Below, piece by piece: positions 52,287-60,479 of a stretch of 64,000 nt of DNA. The translations under genes and the position numbers were made by a program. Location of the stretch: NCBI RefSeq assembly GCF_014644555.1, contig NZ_BMKX01000004.1, positions 186,001 to 250,000 of the forward strand, in the 5' to 3' direction. Position 1 is the first letter of the stretch, and every line of letters begins with the position of its first letter. The notes under the pieces are model-generated. The model had not been told where the DNA came from. It made no database searches and worked only from the letters and a program-made list of their open reading frames with translations. The DNA comes from Glutamicibacter ardleyensis (GTDB taxonomy: Bacteria; Actinomycetota; Actinomycetes; Actinomycetales; Micrococcaceae).

Positions 52287-53024
52287 TTAGGCTCGGGTGG
52301 CCAGGTGGGTGATGACTAGCGACAAGATGATCGCGATACCTAGGGCCCATTCTTTAATCCAAGGCCGGTCTACACGTTTGGCGATAATCATGAGTACTGT
52401 CATGATCAGCGCAGAGGATCCGAAGGCAATAACATGGATCCAGGATCTGGGCAGCTCACCGAGTCCCAGCACCATAAAAGCTCCAACCATTGTCGCACCG
52501 GGAACCACCAGCATGATGGCCGGGTTGACCTTACGCAACGCTGAATCACCTCGCTTGAGTAGGGGAGTGAGAATCAGTGTGGCAATCATCCACATGGCAC
52601 CGCCTAGAGTCATCGCGGCGAGGGCTAATCCGAAGTCTGCCTGGGTATAAGTGGGTCCGCCAAGTTCGGCGCCGGCAGAATTCGCAGCAATCGCTGCGGC
52701 GGCCGTTTCGTAGGAGACCGAACCAATCAGTCCGATACGGACCAGCACCGCGGGGGTGCCAAAGACGGTCAGCAATGCGACGGCGACCATGACCACTGCT
52801 AGCGAGGGGCCCAAGGCCGAAATTGCGCCGGCACGGCAGCTGGTTTTGATCTCCTGATGAGTCATGCCTATATGCGGCGCGGCGATCTGCGCGGCCTTCA
52901 TATAGATCACGCTATGGATGATGATGACCGGGAATACTCCGATGGCGCAGGCCCAGAGGAACGGTGAATTGGCTACGGCGAGAATGTCTGTGGAATTATT
53001 GTCCACCGCTGCTGCGAGATACAT
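52287..53024 (-). CDS. DUF5058 family membrane protein
   Basis: 245 residues from ATG 53024 (upstream frame to 53108 rejected). About seven membrane segments. The N-terminal half FPVIIIHSVIYMKAAQIAAPHIGMTHQEIKTSCRAGAISALGPSLAVVMVAVALL is what I know as DUF5058. The family frequently stands beside M20 peptidases and a partner membrane protein, exactly the setting here. The function is not known; transport of peptides or acyl amino acids is the obvious guess. The first 12 residues are soluble. Confidence 0.82.
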   Translation of the reverse strand: MYLAAAVDNNSTDILAVANSPFLWACAIGVFPVIIIHSVIYMKAAQIAAPHIGMTHQEIKTSCRAGAISALGPSLAVVMVAVALLTVFGTPAVLVRIGLIGSVSYETAAAAIAANSAGAELGGPTYTQADFGLALAAMTLGGAMWMIATLILTPLLKRGDSALRKVNPAIMLVVPGATMVGAFMVLGLGELPRSWIHVIAFGSSALIMTVLMIIAKRVDRPWIKEWALGIAIILSLVITHLATRA

Positions 53025-53405
53025 GGACTCTCTACCCTTCGGCACGTGGTTTTGGGCCTTAGAAGAAAGTCCATGCGAAACCAGTTCAAGTGCCCGCGTG
53101 CACAACACATGGCACCTTGCGTTGGGGAGTTGTAGACCCGGCTAGCGCGCCCCTGGGTTTCCATACGCAACCGGTTCGGAAAGCACCGAGGAAGTTCCGG
53201 GGAATACCGGTTACGAGTGTTCGGAAGACTATTTAGTTGTTCGCGTTGTTTTCTCGCGTGCCACCCACCATACGTGAGGTGGGGCGGAACGAAAATAGTT
53301 TTTGGGCGCAACTTAGCGAAAGGAAAGAATCTCTTATGAGTATCTGACTAGCGAATAAAGGTGCTCGTCAGTGATAACTCTATTGAGAAGGGTTGCCGGG
53401 TCAGT
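53025..53405. other. Promoter region before DUF5058 and end of gntR
   Basis: 381 bases without a convincing gene, both neighbours on the minus strand. It should hold the promoter of the DUF5058 operon and the end of the gntR transcript. No strong hairpin or operator was seen; a GGTGGG/CCCACC self-complementary piece near 53262-53284 is weak. Confidence 0.35.
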
Positions 53406-54137
53406 CTATTTTTTCGCGATGGGATCCACAAATACTCGTGGAGCACCTTCCCAGAGGCTACAGATTTCATTGTGGGTGCGGCGCATAATGCTTTCCATAT
53501 TGCGTCGTGCTCCCTGCGCGTCCATATTTGAGATGTTGTCGGCGACCGACTGATGCCATGCCAGAGCTTCCTCATGAGGACGTTCTGGCATCAGCCCAAG
53601 TTCCGTGCGTCCGCGCAGAATCGCGGCAATGGGTGTGGCAAGGTTGGCGAACATTTCATTACCGGAGGCTGCAAGCACCAACGCGTGAAAGCGGATATCC
53701 AGTGCCAGGAAACGACGCAGGTCACCTTGTCGGCCGTAATGATTCATTTGGGCCGAGATCAGCATCAGCTCTTTACGCATCGCTTCGGGTGCTACCTCGG
53801 CGGCTAATTCGGCGGCCATCGGCTCCACTGAAATGCGTAGTTCGGTCAGCGAACGTAACTGTGCGCCCTTCTGATCACTAGCTAGGCGCCAACGGATCAC
53901 GTTCTCGTCATATGGGTTCCACTTTTCGGGACCCAACACTCGAATGCCTACGCGTTTGGTGCTGGTGACTAGGCCACATTGCGCAAGAACACGTACCGCC
54001 TCACGGATCACGGAACGTGAGACCTGAAGCTTTTGCTCTAGATCTGCGGCGAGAACGATGGACCCGCGGGGGATGAAACCGCCGACGATGCGCGATCCGA
54101 GATGCTCAACCACATGAGCGTGGAGACTAGTTGCCAT
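53406..54137 (-). CDS. FadR-type GntR regulator of gluconate genes
   Basis: 243 residues. N-terminal winged helix (about 8-72): HLGSRIVGGFIPRGSIVLAADLEQKLQVSRSVIREAVRVLAQCGLV. C-terminal FCD ligand domain (about 95-230) with LRISVEPMAAELAA and the metal-binding His residues in FHALVLAASGNEMF and WHQSVADNI. In Corynebacterium GntR1/GntR2 of this type repress gntK, gntP and gnd; here the gene lies between gntK-gntP and gnd and is divergent from gnd. I infer that it is the gluconate-responsive repressor. It does not belong to the LacI-type GntR of E. coli. Confidence 0.85.
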   Translation of the reverse strand: MATSLHAHVVEHLGSRIVGGFIPRGSIVLAADLEQKLQVSRSVIREAVRVLAQCGLVTSTKRVGIRVLGPEKWNPYDENVIRWRLASDQKGAQLRSLTELRISVEPMAAELAAEVAPEAMRKELMLISAQMNHYGRQGDLRRFLALDIRFHALVLAASGNEMFANLATPIAAILRGRTELGLMPERPHEEALAWHQSVADNISNMDAQGARRNMESIMRRTHNEICSLWEGAPRVFVDPIAKK

Positions 54138-54344
54138 GGCGCTAGTTTAGCCAATAACTGCTGGTCACGTTGCTCGGGCACCACGAGGACGAGAAATAAA
54201 TATGCTTTAAACCTCGCTTAGGTCTGGGAATCGGTGGGTCTGCGCGCGTAGACTAGTAAGCGTCACATGGCCGTGATGGAGGCCGTGAGTTCCCGGTTTC
54301 CAAAAACGGTACAACTCCCCGGTAACTGATGGAGACTTATTTTT

Positions 54345-55784
54345 ATGCCTGCACAGATTGGTGTCACAGGTCTGGCCGTGATGGGCGCTAACCTCGCCCG
54401 TAACTTCGCCCGCAACGGATACACCGTCGCCCTGCATAACCGTTCGATCGAAAAGACCGACGCATTGCTTGCGGCACACGGCGATGAAGGTGACTTCATC
54501 CGCACCGAATCGCTCGAAGAGCTCGTTGCAAATCTTGAAACTCCGCGTCGCGTCCTGATCATGGTGAAGGCTGGCGGTCCGGTCGATTCGGTCATCGATC
54601 AGCTGGTGCCATTGCTCGAAGAGGGCGACGTCGTCATTGACGGCGGCAACTCGCACTACACCGACACCCGTCGCCGCGAAGCTGCACTGACCGAAAAGGG
54701 TCTGCACTTTGTTGGCATCGGCGTTTCCGGTGGCGAAGAGGGCGCACTACTTGGCCCATCGATCATGCCAGGTGGCTCAGCAGAGTCCTACAAGTCGCTA
54801 GGCCCAATGCTGGAAAAGATTTCAGCTAAGGCTGACGACGGAGCCCCATGCTGCGCATGGATTTCCACCGATGGTGCCGGCCACTTCGTAAAGATGGTCC
54901 ACAACGGCATCGAATATGCCGACATGCAGGTCATCGGCGAAGCTTTCGACCTGATGCGCCACGCAGCAGGCATCGAGCCAGCAAAGCAGGCAGAGATTTT
55001 CGCAGACTGGAACAAGGGCGAACTGTCCAGTTTCCTGATTGAAATCACCGCAGAGGTACTCGGCCACACCGATGCTTCCACCGGCAAACCACTGGTAGAC
55101 GTCATCCAGGACTCCGCTGGCCAGAAGGGCACCGGTCGTTGGACCGTGCAGTCCGGTCTGGATATGGGTTCACCTGTTTCGGCCATCGCCGAGTCGGTCT
55201 TCGCTCGTTCACTGTCCAGCCAGCGCGACATTCGCGCCGTCGGCCAGCAGGTTCTGGCAGCACAGACTACCGAGGTGACCCTGCCGGAGAACTTCATTGA
55301 AGATGTGCGCCAGGCACTATTCGCTTCCAAGCTGGTCTCCTACGCGCAGGGCATCGACATGCTGACCTCCGCTGCCGGTGAATACAACTGGGATCTGAAG
55401 CTGGACGAAATTGCCGGTCTCTGGCGCGAAGGCTGCATTATTCGTGCGGCACTGCTCAAGGACATCACCGCTGCTTACTCGGCAGATGAGAAGCCGGTCA
55501 ACCTACTCTTCGCACCAGCCTTCTCCGAGGCGATTGCTAAGGCCGTTCCGGCTTGGCGCCGCGTAGTGTCGGTTGCAGTACAGCTGGGTATCCCAGCGCC
55601 ACTGTTCTCCTCATCGCTGGCTTACTACGATGGCCTGCGCCGCGACCGTCTGCCAGCCGCCCTGACTCAGGGCCTGCGTGACTTCTTCGGTGCACACACC
55701 TACCGTCGCACCGATAAGGAAGGCACCTTCCACACTCAGTGGAGCGGTGACCGCACCGAGATCGAAGCAGTGGACACCCACTAG
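54345..55784 (+). CDS. gnd: 6-Phosphogluconate dehydrogenase (decarboxylating)
   Basis: 479 residues, full length. NADP-binding N-terminus GVTGLAVMGANLARNFARNG, with HNRSIEKTD; the signature GVSGGEEGALLGPSIMPGG and catalytic segment GHFVKMVHNGIEYADMQ (Lys and Glu). The C-terminal helical domain ends in the typical YRRTDKEGTFHTQWSG. It oxidises 6-phosphogluconate to ribulose 5-phosphate with CO2 release and NADPH gain. It is single, with its own terminator, divergent from gntR. Confidence 0.97.
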   Translation: MPAQIGVTGLAVMGANLARNFARNGYTVALHNRSIEKTDALLAAHGDEGDFIRTESLEELVANLETPRRVLIMVKAGGPVDSVIDQLVPLLEEGDVVIDGGNSHYTDTRRREAALTEKGLHFVGIGVSGGEEGALLGPSIMPGGSAESYKSLGPMLEKISAKADDGAPCCAWISTDGAGHFVKMVHNGIEYADMQVIGEAFDLMRHAAGIEPAKQAEIFADWNKGELSSFLIEITAEVLGHTDASTGKPLVDVIQDSAGQKGTGRWTVQSGLDMGSPVSAIAESVFARSLSSQRDIRAVGQQVLAAQTTEVTLPENFIEDVRQALFASKLVSYAQGIDMLTSAAGEYNWDLKLDEIAGLWREGCIIRAALLKDITAAYSADEKPVNLLFAPAFSEAIAKAVPAWRRVVSVAVQLGIPAPLFSSSLAYYDGLRRDRLPAALTQGLRDFFGAHTYRRTDKEGTFHTQWSGDRTEIEAVDTH

Positions 55785-55804
55785 TCTTCGCAAGCTATTC
55801 AAAT

Positions 55805-55837
55805 GCCCGCAGGCTCAACTAAGAGCCTGCGGGCTTT
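55805..55837 (+). terminator. Terminator of gnd
   Basis: Perfect 12-base arms GCCCGCAGGCTC and GAGCCTGCGGGC, six-base loop, then TTTG. Confidence 0.93.
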
Positions 55838-55923
55838 GTCTTTAACCACCGGGTTCTGGGATTTCTACGTTGCGCATGACGCACAGGTGCCTCAAGGTAC
55901 ATCGTTGTGCGGTGCGGGTCAGG

Positions 55924-56337
55924 TCACTGACTGGAAATCGAATGAGCCCTAAACCGGGGAATTAACGGGGTAAACATGGCAACAATTCCCATGCCAAACA
56001 CCGAGAGTCCTATGGCAAAAAACCTCCATTGAGCTGCCCTGCAACTTCCGAAATCTTGCATCTCGGCATCCGTAGCGCCCAACCAGGGTTGGAGGTCATC
56101 CTCGCTCCATCCGGTCGCGCCGGCCCCGATTCCGCACGAGGCTCCATCGAGTTGCACCGGGTAAAGCAGGATGGCAAACGAAAGTGCAAATAGTAAAACG
56201 GCGGATCCGGCGAGTAGCTGACCGTTTCTGTTTAGCCTGGATCGTATCAACAGGAACATCCCTGCGGCGCACAGACCAACGAGCAAGATGCCGTACAGTA
56301 TCCAAAAAGACAGTGGCTGGTTTAGATATTCATGCAT
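55924..56337 (-). CDS. Hypothetical small membrane protein
   Basis: 137 residues with three membrane segments (about 11-30, 38-58, 106-126). A Cys pair in the external loop (ASCGIGAG ... DFGSCRAAQWR) could form a disulfide. No family recognised. The gene is isolated between gnd and a TetR regulator. Composition is host-like; the call rests on length and the hydrophobic pattern. Confidence 0.6.
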   Translation of the reverse strand: MHEYLNQPLSFWILYGILLVGLCAAGMFLLIRSRLNRNGQLLAGSAVLLFALSFAILLYPVQLDGASCGIGAGATGWSEDDLQPWLGATDAEMQDFGSCRAAQWRFFAIGLSVFGMGIVAMFTPLIPRFRAHSISSQ

Positions 56338-56500
56338 TTGAGCTTGTCCTGTCGTCGCCGTAACGCGTACCCCAATTCAGGGAACTAAAAGCTGAGCTTA
56401 TATGCGTCGGATCCTAGGTAGCGTAAACGCGAGCCGTGAATATTCGGGGAAATTTGGCTGCCTGCGCATTGGCTGATGTCTATCTGCTCTATCGTCGGTC

Positions 56501-57079
56501 TTACTGATCAAGTAGCAACTGCGCCGTACGCAATAGCTGCACAGCTTCACTCGGTGCGATACGCACTAAAGTGAACGAAGCTACCACGAGACCGGTAACG
56601 GCCGTGGCTAGCATTTGCGTTTGCACAGCATCTACTGCTGGCCGGGCCGCGATAATTCCGCGATGTAACGCCGACTGGAGTTCGGCCCGGTATTCGCCAA
56701 TAATCCGCGCTACCTCAGGGTCCTCGGAAATTGGTGCGTTGGCCGTATTGATCAAAAGACAACCGTGATTCGCAGGTAAGGATTCGGTGCGTTCAAAGGC
56801 TTCGGCGAGTCCCGAGAGATACTCGCTAACCGCAGCGGGCTTGACCGGGGCAGCTAATAGCGGCCGCAGCCGTGGCCGGACGATTTCTTCGAGATAGCTC
56901 TCTACCGCTGCATCAAAGAGTCCGCGCTTCGAACCAAAAGAGTTATAGATGCTTGAACGGCTCAGTCCCGTAGCATCTTCAAGTTCCGGGATGGAAGAGG
57001 CCTCGAATCCCTTGGACCAAAAAACCGTACGTGCACCATTGATGACGTGTGCCCGATCAAAAGCTAGTGTTCTTGCCAT
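56501..57079 (-). CDS. TetR/AcrR-family regulator of the DUF1304-oxidoreductase operon
   Basis: 192 residues from ATG 57079 with GGGAGG 7 bases upstream. DNA-binding domain at about 8-55: RAHVINGARTVFWSKGFEASSIPELEDATGLSRSSIYNSFGSKRGLF. The C-terminal part with NHGCLLINTANAPISEDPE is TetR_C of the AefR/YcdC-like type. It diverges from DUF1304 and oxidoreductase genes, and a 12+12 inverted repeat (57100-57137) covers the shared promoter region, so autoregulation and repression of the operon are very likely. Inducer unknown. Confidence 0.92.
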   Translation of the reverse strand: MARTLAFDRAHVINGARTVFWSKGFEASSIPELEDATGLSRSSIYNSFGSKRGLFDAAVESYLEEIVRPRLRPLLAAPVKPAAVSEYLSGLAEAFERTESLPANHGCLLINTANAPISEDPEVARIIGEYRAELQSALHRGIIAARPAVDAVQTQMLATAVTGLVVASFTLVRIAPSEAVQLLRTAQLLLDQ

Positions 57080-57099
57080 CACATAACCTCCCTCTTTCG

Positions 57100-57137
57100 G
57101 TAACGACCATTCCAGTATATATTGAAATGGTCATTAC
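57100..57137. promoter_or_regulatory. TetR-type operator between tetR and DUF1304
   Basis: Arms GTAACGACCATT (57100-57111) and AATGGTCATTAC (57126-57137), 11 of 12 positions complementary, 14-base centre. It covers the middle of the 97-base divergent gap. A bound repressor would cover both promoters. Confidence 0.82.
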
Positions 57138-57176
57138 AAAACGACGTGGCTCGAGAAACATTACTCAGGAGATGGC

Positions 57177-57563
57177 ATGATCATTACCGCACTCGTGTTC
57201 GGTGTCTTAGCAGCACTAATTCACGTATACATTTTCCTGATGGAATCCATGTGGTGGACCACCCCGCGGGCGCGTGCCACATTTGGAACCACCGAAGCGG
57301 AAGCCAAAGCCACCAAGGAATTAGCCTTCAACCAAGGTTTCTACAACCTGTTCCTCGGTATCGCGGTAGCACTCGGCGTGGTGTTTCACTTCCTCGGACA
57401 GCCGGCCATCGGCGCCACCCTCCTGCTCACCGGGGCCGGTTCCATGTTGCTAGCCGCCACCGTACTGCTCTTGTCCAGCCCGGATAAAAAATCAGCGGCA
57501 CTAAAACAAGGCGTTTTCCCGTTGTTAGCGGTGGTCTTCATGATCATTGGCCTGAGCAACTAA
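57177..57563 (+). CDS. DUF1304 family membrane protein
   Basis: 128 residues, four membrane segments. Start ATG 57177; ribosome site CAGGAGATGGC. The sequence LAALIHVYIFLMESMWWTTPRARATFGTT and NQGFYNLFLG is typical DUF1304, a family of unknown role that often stands with TetR regulators or oxidoreductases. Followed after 42 bases by an MDR oxidoreductase; both belong to the operon controlled by the TetR operator. Confidence 0.92.
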   Translation: MIITALVFGVLAALIHVYIFLMESMWWTTPRARATFGTTEAEAKATKELAFNQGFYNLFLGIAVALGVVFHFLGQPAIGATLLLTGAGSMLLAATVLLLSSPDKKSAALKQGVFPLLAVVFMIIGLSN

Positions 57564-57605
57564 TTTTTCGTTCCAGAAGCAAAACTAAGAAAGGTGCTCA
57601 TTACC

Positions 57606-58616
57606 ATGAGTGAATTCACCAGTACCCAGATTCAGCTTGCTAGCCGTCCCACCGGATGGCCAACCGCCGAAAACTTCGACGTAACGACCACCAGCTACGG
57701 TCCACTAGAAGCCGGGCAAGTACGAGTAAAAAACGAGTTCATCTCCGTTGATCCCTACATGCGTGGACGAATGAGTGCTGCTCGATCCTATGTAGCACCC
57801 TACGAAATTGGTGGACCAATCACCGGTGGCGCAGTCGGACGCGTCGTAGAATCGGCATCGGATGAGTTACCTGTAGGCGCCGTGGTACTCCACCAGCACG
57901 GCTGGTCTGACACCATCCAAGATGATGCAACTACTTTTATTCAGATTCCAGAAGTTCCGGGAATGCCGTTGTCCTTAAGATTGCACATCCTGGGCATGAC
58001 CGGGCTGACCGCGTATGTGGGTCTGACACAGATTGCTTCGATGAAACCAGGAGACACGGTCTTTATTTCCGGTGCGGCCGGAGCGGTGGGTACGGCTGCT
58101 GGCCAGATTGCCAAGTTGCTCGGTGCCAAGCGTGTTATCGGTTCGGCAGGTAGTGCCGAAAAGGTAGAACTGCTCACCAGCAAATACGGGTACGACGCAG
58201 CGTTCAACTACAAAGACGGCGATGTGCGCGGCCAATTGGCTGCAGCGGCTCCTGAGGGTATCGACGTATTCTTCGATAACGTAGGCGGCGAACACCTAGA
58301 GGCAGCCTTGGCCTCCTTCAACAACGGTGGACGTGCAGCACTATGCGGTGCGATCTCCGGATACAACTCCACACAAAAGTTAGCTGGGCCTGACAATATG
58401 GCTAACCTGATCACCCGTGGGTTGAAGCTTCAGGGCTTTACCCTCTCCAGCTACCTTCACCTGTCCGAAGAGTTTGGTGCGAAGATGGGTGAATGGTTTG
58501 CCTCGGGCAAGATCGCTTACGACGAGACCATTGTTGACGGCATCGAGAATACGGTGGAGGCGTTCCTGAATATGATGCAGGGTGCAAACACCGGCAAGAT
58601 GCTCGTGCGCATCTAG
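57606..58616 (+). CDS. NADP-dependent medium-chain oxidoreductase (leukotriene B4 12-hydroxydehydrogenase type)
   Basis: 336 residues from ATG 57606 (a GTG at 57594 is an alternative). MDR fold without the zinc ligands of alcohol dehydrogenases. Characteristic: VDPYMRGRM near the start, the Rossmann loop SGAAGAVGTAAGQIAKLLGAKRVIGSAGSAEK, and GIDVFFDNVGGEHLEAAL. It reduces double bonds of enones/aldehydes with NADPH (as YncB/CurA and LTB4DH do). As part of the TetR unit it probably detoxifies a reactive carbonyl or quinone compound. Confidence 0.9.
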   Translation: MSEFTSTQIQLASRPTGWPTAENFDVTTTSYGPLEAGQVRVKNEFISVDPYMRGRMSAARSYVAPYEIGGPITGGAVGRVVESASDELPVGAVVLHQHGWSDTIQDDATTFIQIPEVPGMPLSLRLHILGMTGLTAYVGLTQIASMKPGDTVFISGAAGAVGTAAGQIAKLLGAKRVIGSAGSAEKVELLTSKYGYDAAFNYKDGDVRGQLAAAAPEGIDVFFDNVGGEHLEAALASFNNGGRAALCGAISGYNSTQKLAGPDNMANLITRGLKLQGFTLSSYLHLSEEFGAKMGEWFASGKIAYDETIVDGIENTVEAFLNMMQGANTGKMLVRI

Positions 58617-58741
58617 TTGTTAGCGCAGTGCATGTTGAGAACTTCGCTGGCGTTGTTTAGATATCCCGGCCATTAAAATGCCAGATCTTCAATCTTTGCT
58701 GACTGTAAATATCGGCCCGTGACGCCGAAAAGTTGAGGAAA

Positions 58742-58765
58742 CTTATGCCTTGAAAACAGCATAAG
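58742..58765 (+). terminator. AT-rich hairpin after the oxidoreductase gene
   Basis: Perfect arms CTTATGC and GCATAAG with ten-base loop, followed by AATAATTGTTT. Perhaps a weak terminator of the DUF1304 operon; it lies 126 bases after the stop, so this is uncertain. Confidence 0.4.
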
Positions 58766-58788
58766 AATAATTGTTTGCCCATATCAGC

Positions 58789-58817
58789 TCTTGTCTAATC
58801 GAATTTTGTAGACAAGA
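58789..58817. promoter_or_regulatory. Inverted repeat upstream of the DUF4190 gene
   Basis: Perfect nine-base arms TCTTGTCTA and TAGACAAGA with an 11-base centre, 37 bases before the DUF4190 start. Candidate operator; no regulator gene stands next to it, and a role in RNA folding is not excluded. Confidence 0.5.
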
Positions 58818-58853
58818 CTGATTGGACAAGCAACATTCGAAGAGGGAGTCTCT

Positions 58854-59282
58854 ATGGTTGGGATACAAGGCTGGCATTTGTTGGTGTTGCTCGTCGTAGC
58901 TGCGCTAATTGTGGCAATCATTATTGTTGTGGTTGTGCTCGGTTCAAAATCCTCGGCCCGAAACACAACACAGGTTGGGGCCAACGGTCAGCCAGTACCC
59001 GGACCCCAGGTCGGGTACTCGGTGGACGGACAGCCGCTTTTTCAACGAAATACTCAACTTGAGACGAATGTTTTCGCCATCCTAGCTCTTGTCTTAGGGA
59101 TCCTCACCGGTCTCTTTGGCATTATTTTTGGGCATGTTGCGCTGAACCAAATCCAACGAACCGGGCAACCGGGGCGCGGAATGGCGTTAGCGGGTCTGAT
59201 TATTGGTTATGTCTGGCTTGCGTTATGGCTCCTCCTGATCCTAGGAGTGGTTGTCGCTCATGCACAGGCCGTCGTTTCTTAG
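58854..59282 (+). CDS. DUF4190 domain membrane protein
   Basis: 142 residues. N-terminal membrane segment (about 8-30), a polar, Gly/Pro-rich linker with VGANGQPVPGPQVGYSVDGQPL, and a DUF4190 hairpin of two membrane segments (NVFAILALVLGILTGLFGIIFGHVALNQIQRTGQPGRGMALAGLIIGYVWLALW). The family is common in actinobacteria and of unknown function; the GHxAL pattern with a helical hairpin is its signature. The extra N-terminal membrane segment is unusual. Start ATG 58854 after GAGGGAG. Confidence 0.85.
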   Translation: MVGIQGWHLLVLLVVAALIVAIIIVVVVLGSKSSARNTTQVGANGQPVPGPQVGYSVDGQPLFQRNTQLETNVFAILALVLGILTGLFGIIFGHVALNQIQRTGQPGRGMALAGLIIGYVWLALWLLLILGVVVAHAQAVVS

Positions 59283-59475
59283 CAAGCACTGATTACTGGT
59301 TAACCCCAGTGGCAAAAGTCGGCGCCCCATCTTCGAGCCTTGAACCATAGGTTTGGGGCGAAACTGGGGCGCGGACTTTTCTCATCAATTGCAGCGGGTG
59401 TTGGGATTGAGTACCTTCCAAGATCCCAAACCCGTTCGATACCTGGACGAAAGGTCGCCGAGCTAGAATCGGCTC

Positions 59476-60006
59476 ATGAACGGATACGAATCGAGTTCTT
59501 CTGCGTTGGCCTGGCTCTTATGGCTGGCCCCGTTGCTGACCGTTGTAGTTGCAGTCATAGGTGCCTATGTGGCGGTCAGAACCCTGCAGTTCCGTACCAA
59601 AGTTGATAGTGCCGGGCAGTGGTGGGCACGCGTTCAGAACGCCATAGACCACTGCCTGGCCGACAACACCAGAGAACAAAATCTGGGCACAACCATGCTC
59701 GACCATCTCCAGGCACAAGGCGAAATGCCCGAGGGTCTGGATGAGACCCAGCAACGAGAGTGGCAACGGATCAACAAGATGCGCTGGAGCGTGCAACCCG
59801 AGGACCTGTTGATGATTCACGGTATTGTCAAAGATCTCGCACTGTCCCAATCCAAGCGACTCAGTTCCATGGGGATCCGCCTGAACCCGGAAGTGCGCCC
59901 TGAATACGACACGTTGCTGCGCCAGGCACAGCTGGTGCTAAAGATTGATGCGAAGCTCGGACGTGAGGGCGACCCAGAAATCCTCAAGCTGCTCACCGCT
60001 GGCTAA
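59476..60006 (+). CDS. Hypothetical protein with one membrane segment
   Basis: 176 residues. One N-terminal membrane segment (about 10-34), then a charged, helical cytoplasmic part (RVQNAIDHCLADNTREQNLGTTMLDHLQAQ, and QPEDLLMIHGIVKDLALSQSKRLSSMG). No family recognised. It ends four bases inside the end of the convergent acetyltransferase gene (tail-to-tail overlap at 60003-60006). Start ATG 59476 with no strong ribosome site, so the start is somewhat uncertain. Confidence 0.65.
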   Translation: MNGYESSSSALAWLLWLAPLLTVVVAVIGAYVAVRTLQFRTKVDSAGQWWARVQNAIDHCLADNTREQNLGTTMLDHLQAQGEMPEGLDETQQREWQRINKMRWSVQPEDLLMIHGIVKDLALSQSKRLSSMGIRLNPEVRPEYDTLLRQAQLVLKIDAKLGREGDPEILKLLTAG

Positions 60007-60479
60007 GTGCGAAACATTCGTAACTCGATTAACCTCGACGTTTTCGGGTCTACCTTTTGAGCTCCATCAAATTCAAAGCCGTTGCGCCGATAAAACGCGA
60101 TGGCTCGAGGATTGTCTTTGGCTACCCACAGCGAAGCCGGTTGCTGTCCTAGAACCGCGGTGAATAGCTCCTGGCCGAGCCCGGTGCCGTGGTTCGCGCT
60201 AGCTACATACAGGCTATATAACTGCAGTTCGCTCCCCGGATTTCTTCCGGCGAGCGCAAAGCCGAGAAATCCTTTGGAGCCAACGGCTACGACGCGCCGT
60301 AAGTTGTGGTCCTCGTCTTGTGCGAGTCGTTCCCACAACTGGCGCCGTGCGACCATATGGTCATCGGTGAAGTAGTCTTCTGGCAGTTGTTTGGAATAGG
60401 TCTCTTTCCAACAGTGCACATGCAGCTCGGCGAGCGCAGCTGTATCTTCCAGTAAGGGCGCGCGAAGCTCATAGTCCAT
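60003..60479 (-). CDS. GNAT-family N-acetyltransferase
   Basis: 158 residues. GNAT fold: LRAPLLEDTAALAELHVHCWKETY at the start, acetyl-CoA motif A in LYSLYVASANHGTGLGQELFTAVLG (the RxxGxG/A is changed to NHGTGLG), and ASLWVAKDNPRAIAFYRRNGFEFDG at the end. The ATG overlaps the stop of the UvrA-like gene by one base (TAATG). An acetyltransferase coupled to a class II UvrA suggests a self-resistance or detoxification pair; the acceptor is unknown. Confidence 0.9.
   Translation of the reverse strand: MDYELRAPLLEDTAALAELHVHCWKETYSKQLPEDYFTDDHMVARRQLWERLAQDEDHNLRRVVAVGSKGFLGFALAGRNPGSELQLYSLYVASANHGTGLGQELFTAVLGQQPASLWVAKDNPRAIAFYRRNGFEFDGAQKVDPKTSRLIELRMFRT

Noticed and set aside
53262-53290. Hairpin before the DUF5058 operon as terminator
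   Set aside because: Short, imperfect arms and no T run.
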